Positions 63,828 to 64,000 of a stretch of DNA of 64,000 bases are shown here, in pieces. Position 1 is the first letter of the stretch. Each line of letters starts with the position of its first letter. The stretch lies in assembly GCA_963854835.1 (NCBI GenBank), contig OY978527.1, forward strand, positions 26,431,557 through 26,495,556, read 5' to 3'. The notes under the pieces are model-generated. The model did no database searches. It was given only the letters and a program-made list of their open reading frames with translations, and was not told where the DNA came from. The position numbers and the translations under genes were made by a program. Source of the DNA: Megamerina dolium (taxonomy: Eukaryota; Arthropoda; Insecta; Diptera; Megamerinidae).

Positions 63828-64000
63828 TGTCTAATAAATATATCAATATTAAATTGTTATTTAAATATTTGGTATTGCTCTTGAATTAATAGTTTACATA
63901 AAATGGAATTTTATTTATTTGTGGCTTTAGTTTCGTTTTACTTTTTGTTATGAGTATTTATATATTTTTATACATTTTGTTTGATTTATGACAAAGTTGT
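63828..64000. other. AT-rich flank at the window end
   Basis: Nothing recognised. Confidence 0.4.

Overview
The window is AT-rich, intron-poor eukaryotic DNA with long (TA)n, (ATT)n, (GTCC)n and other microsatellites. It is crowded with insect-type transposable elements: a BEL/Pao LTR retrotransposon, RTE and Jockey non-LTR retrotransposons, mariner, DD41D and maT-like Tc1/mariner relics, DINE-1-like Helitron derivatives and a tRNA-derived SINE. No bacterial gene organisation is present. The combination points to a higher fly (Diptera). The RTE with (TAAG)n tail and the DD41D ('rosa'-type) transposases would fit a tephritid fruit fly, but that placement is inference from family knowledge, not from a marker gene.

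Layout. 1-8.6 kb: a BEL/Pao element on the minus strand (LTRs 959-1428 and 8121-8590, 5-bp target duplication ATGAT). Its gag-pol is broken by frameshifts, stops and deletions although the two LTRs differ at about one base. 8.6-13.1 kb: AT-rich DNA, a (TA)n tract and a decayed DINE-1-like repeat. 13.1-16 kb: a DD41D relic, a possible host exon (14149-14275) and a complete DINE-1-like element (14431-15987). 16-23.8 kb: AT-rich DNA with a Jockey 3' end and three SINE copies. 23.8-29.1 kb: a long RTE copy ending at a 15-bp-arm palindrome, an inverted DINE copy and a Jockey relic. 29.8-32.1 kb: a nearly intact DD41D transposon sitting inside (TA)n. 33.7-39.2 kb: RTE, mariner and SINE relics. 39.5 kb: a truncated dynein light chain LC8-like reading frame, next to an internally deleted DD41D element (39908-40717). 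41.4 kb: a solo LTR. 41.8-48.4 kb: mariner, RTE and maT-like relics and one complete SINE with an 11-bp target duplication. 52.7-53.9 kb: a DD41D copy whose catalytic core is replaced by filler. 55.7-59 kb: a decayed tandem array and a Jockey 3' end. 61.8-63.8 kb: an RTE copy whose 5' junction was duplicated in tandem.

Almost every recognisable protein sequence belongs to a mobile element, and nearly all are disabled. The only host-like candidates are the LC8-like frame and the small exon-like segment; neither is secure. Nothing in the window amounts to a multi-gene host system. The most informative signals are structural: chimerism and young LTRs in the BEL element, the alternating module structure of the DINE-like repeats, the SINE family, and the deletion and filler footprints in the DD41D elements.
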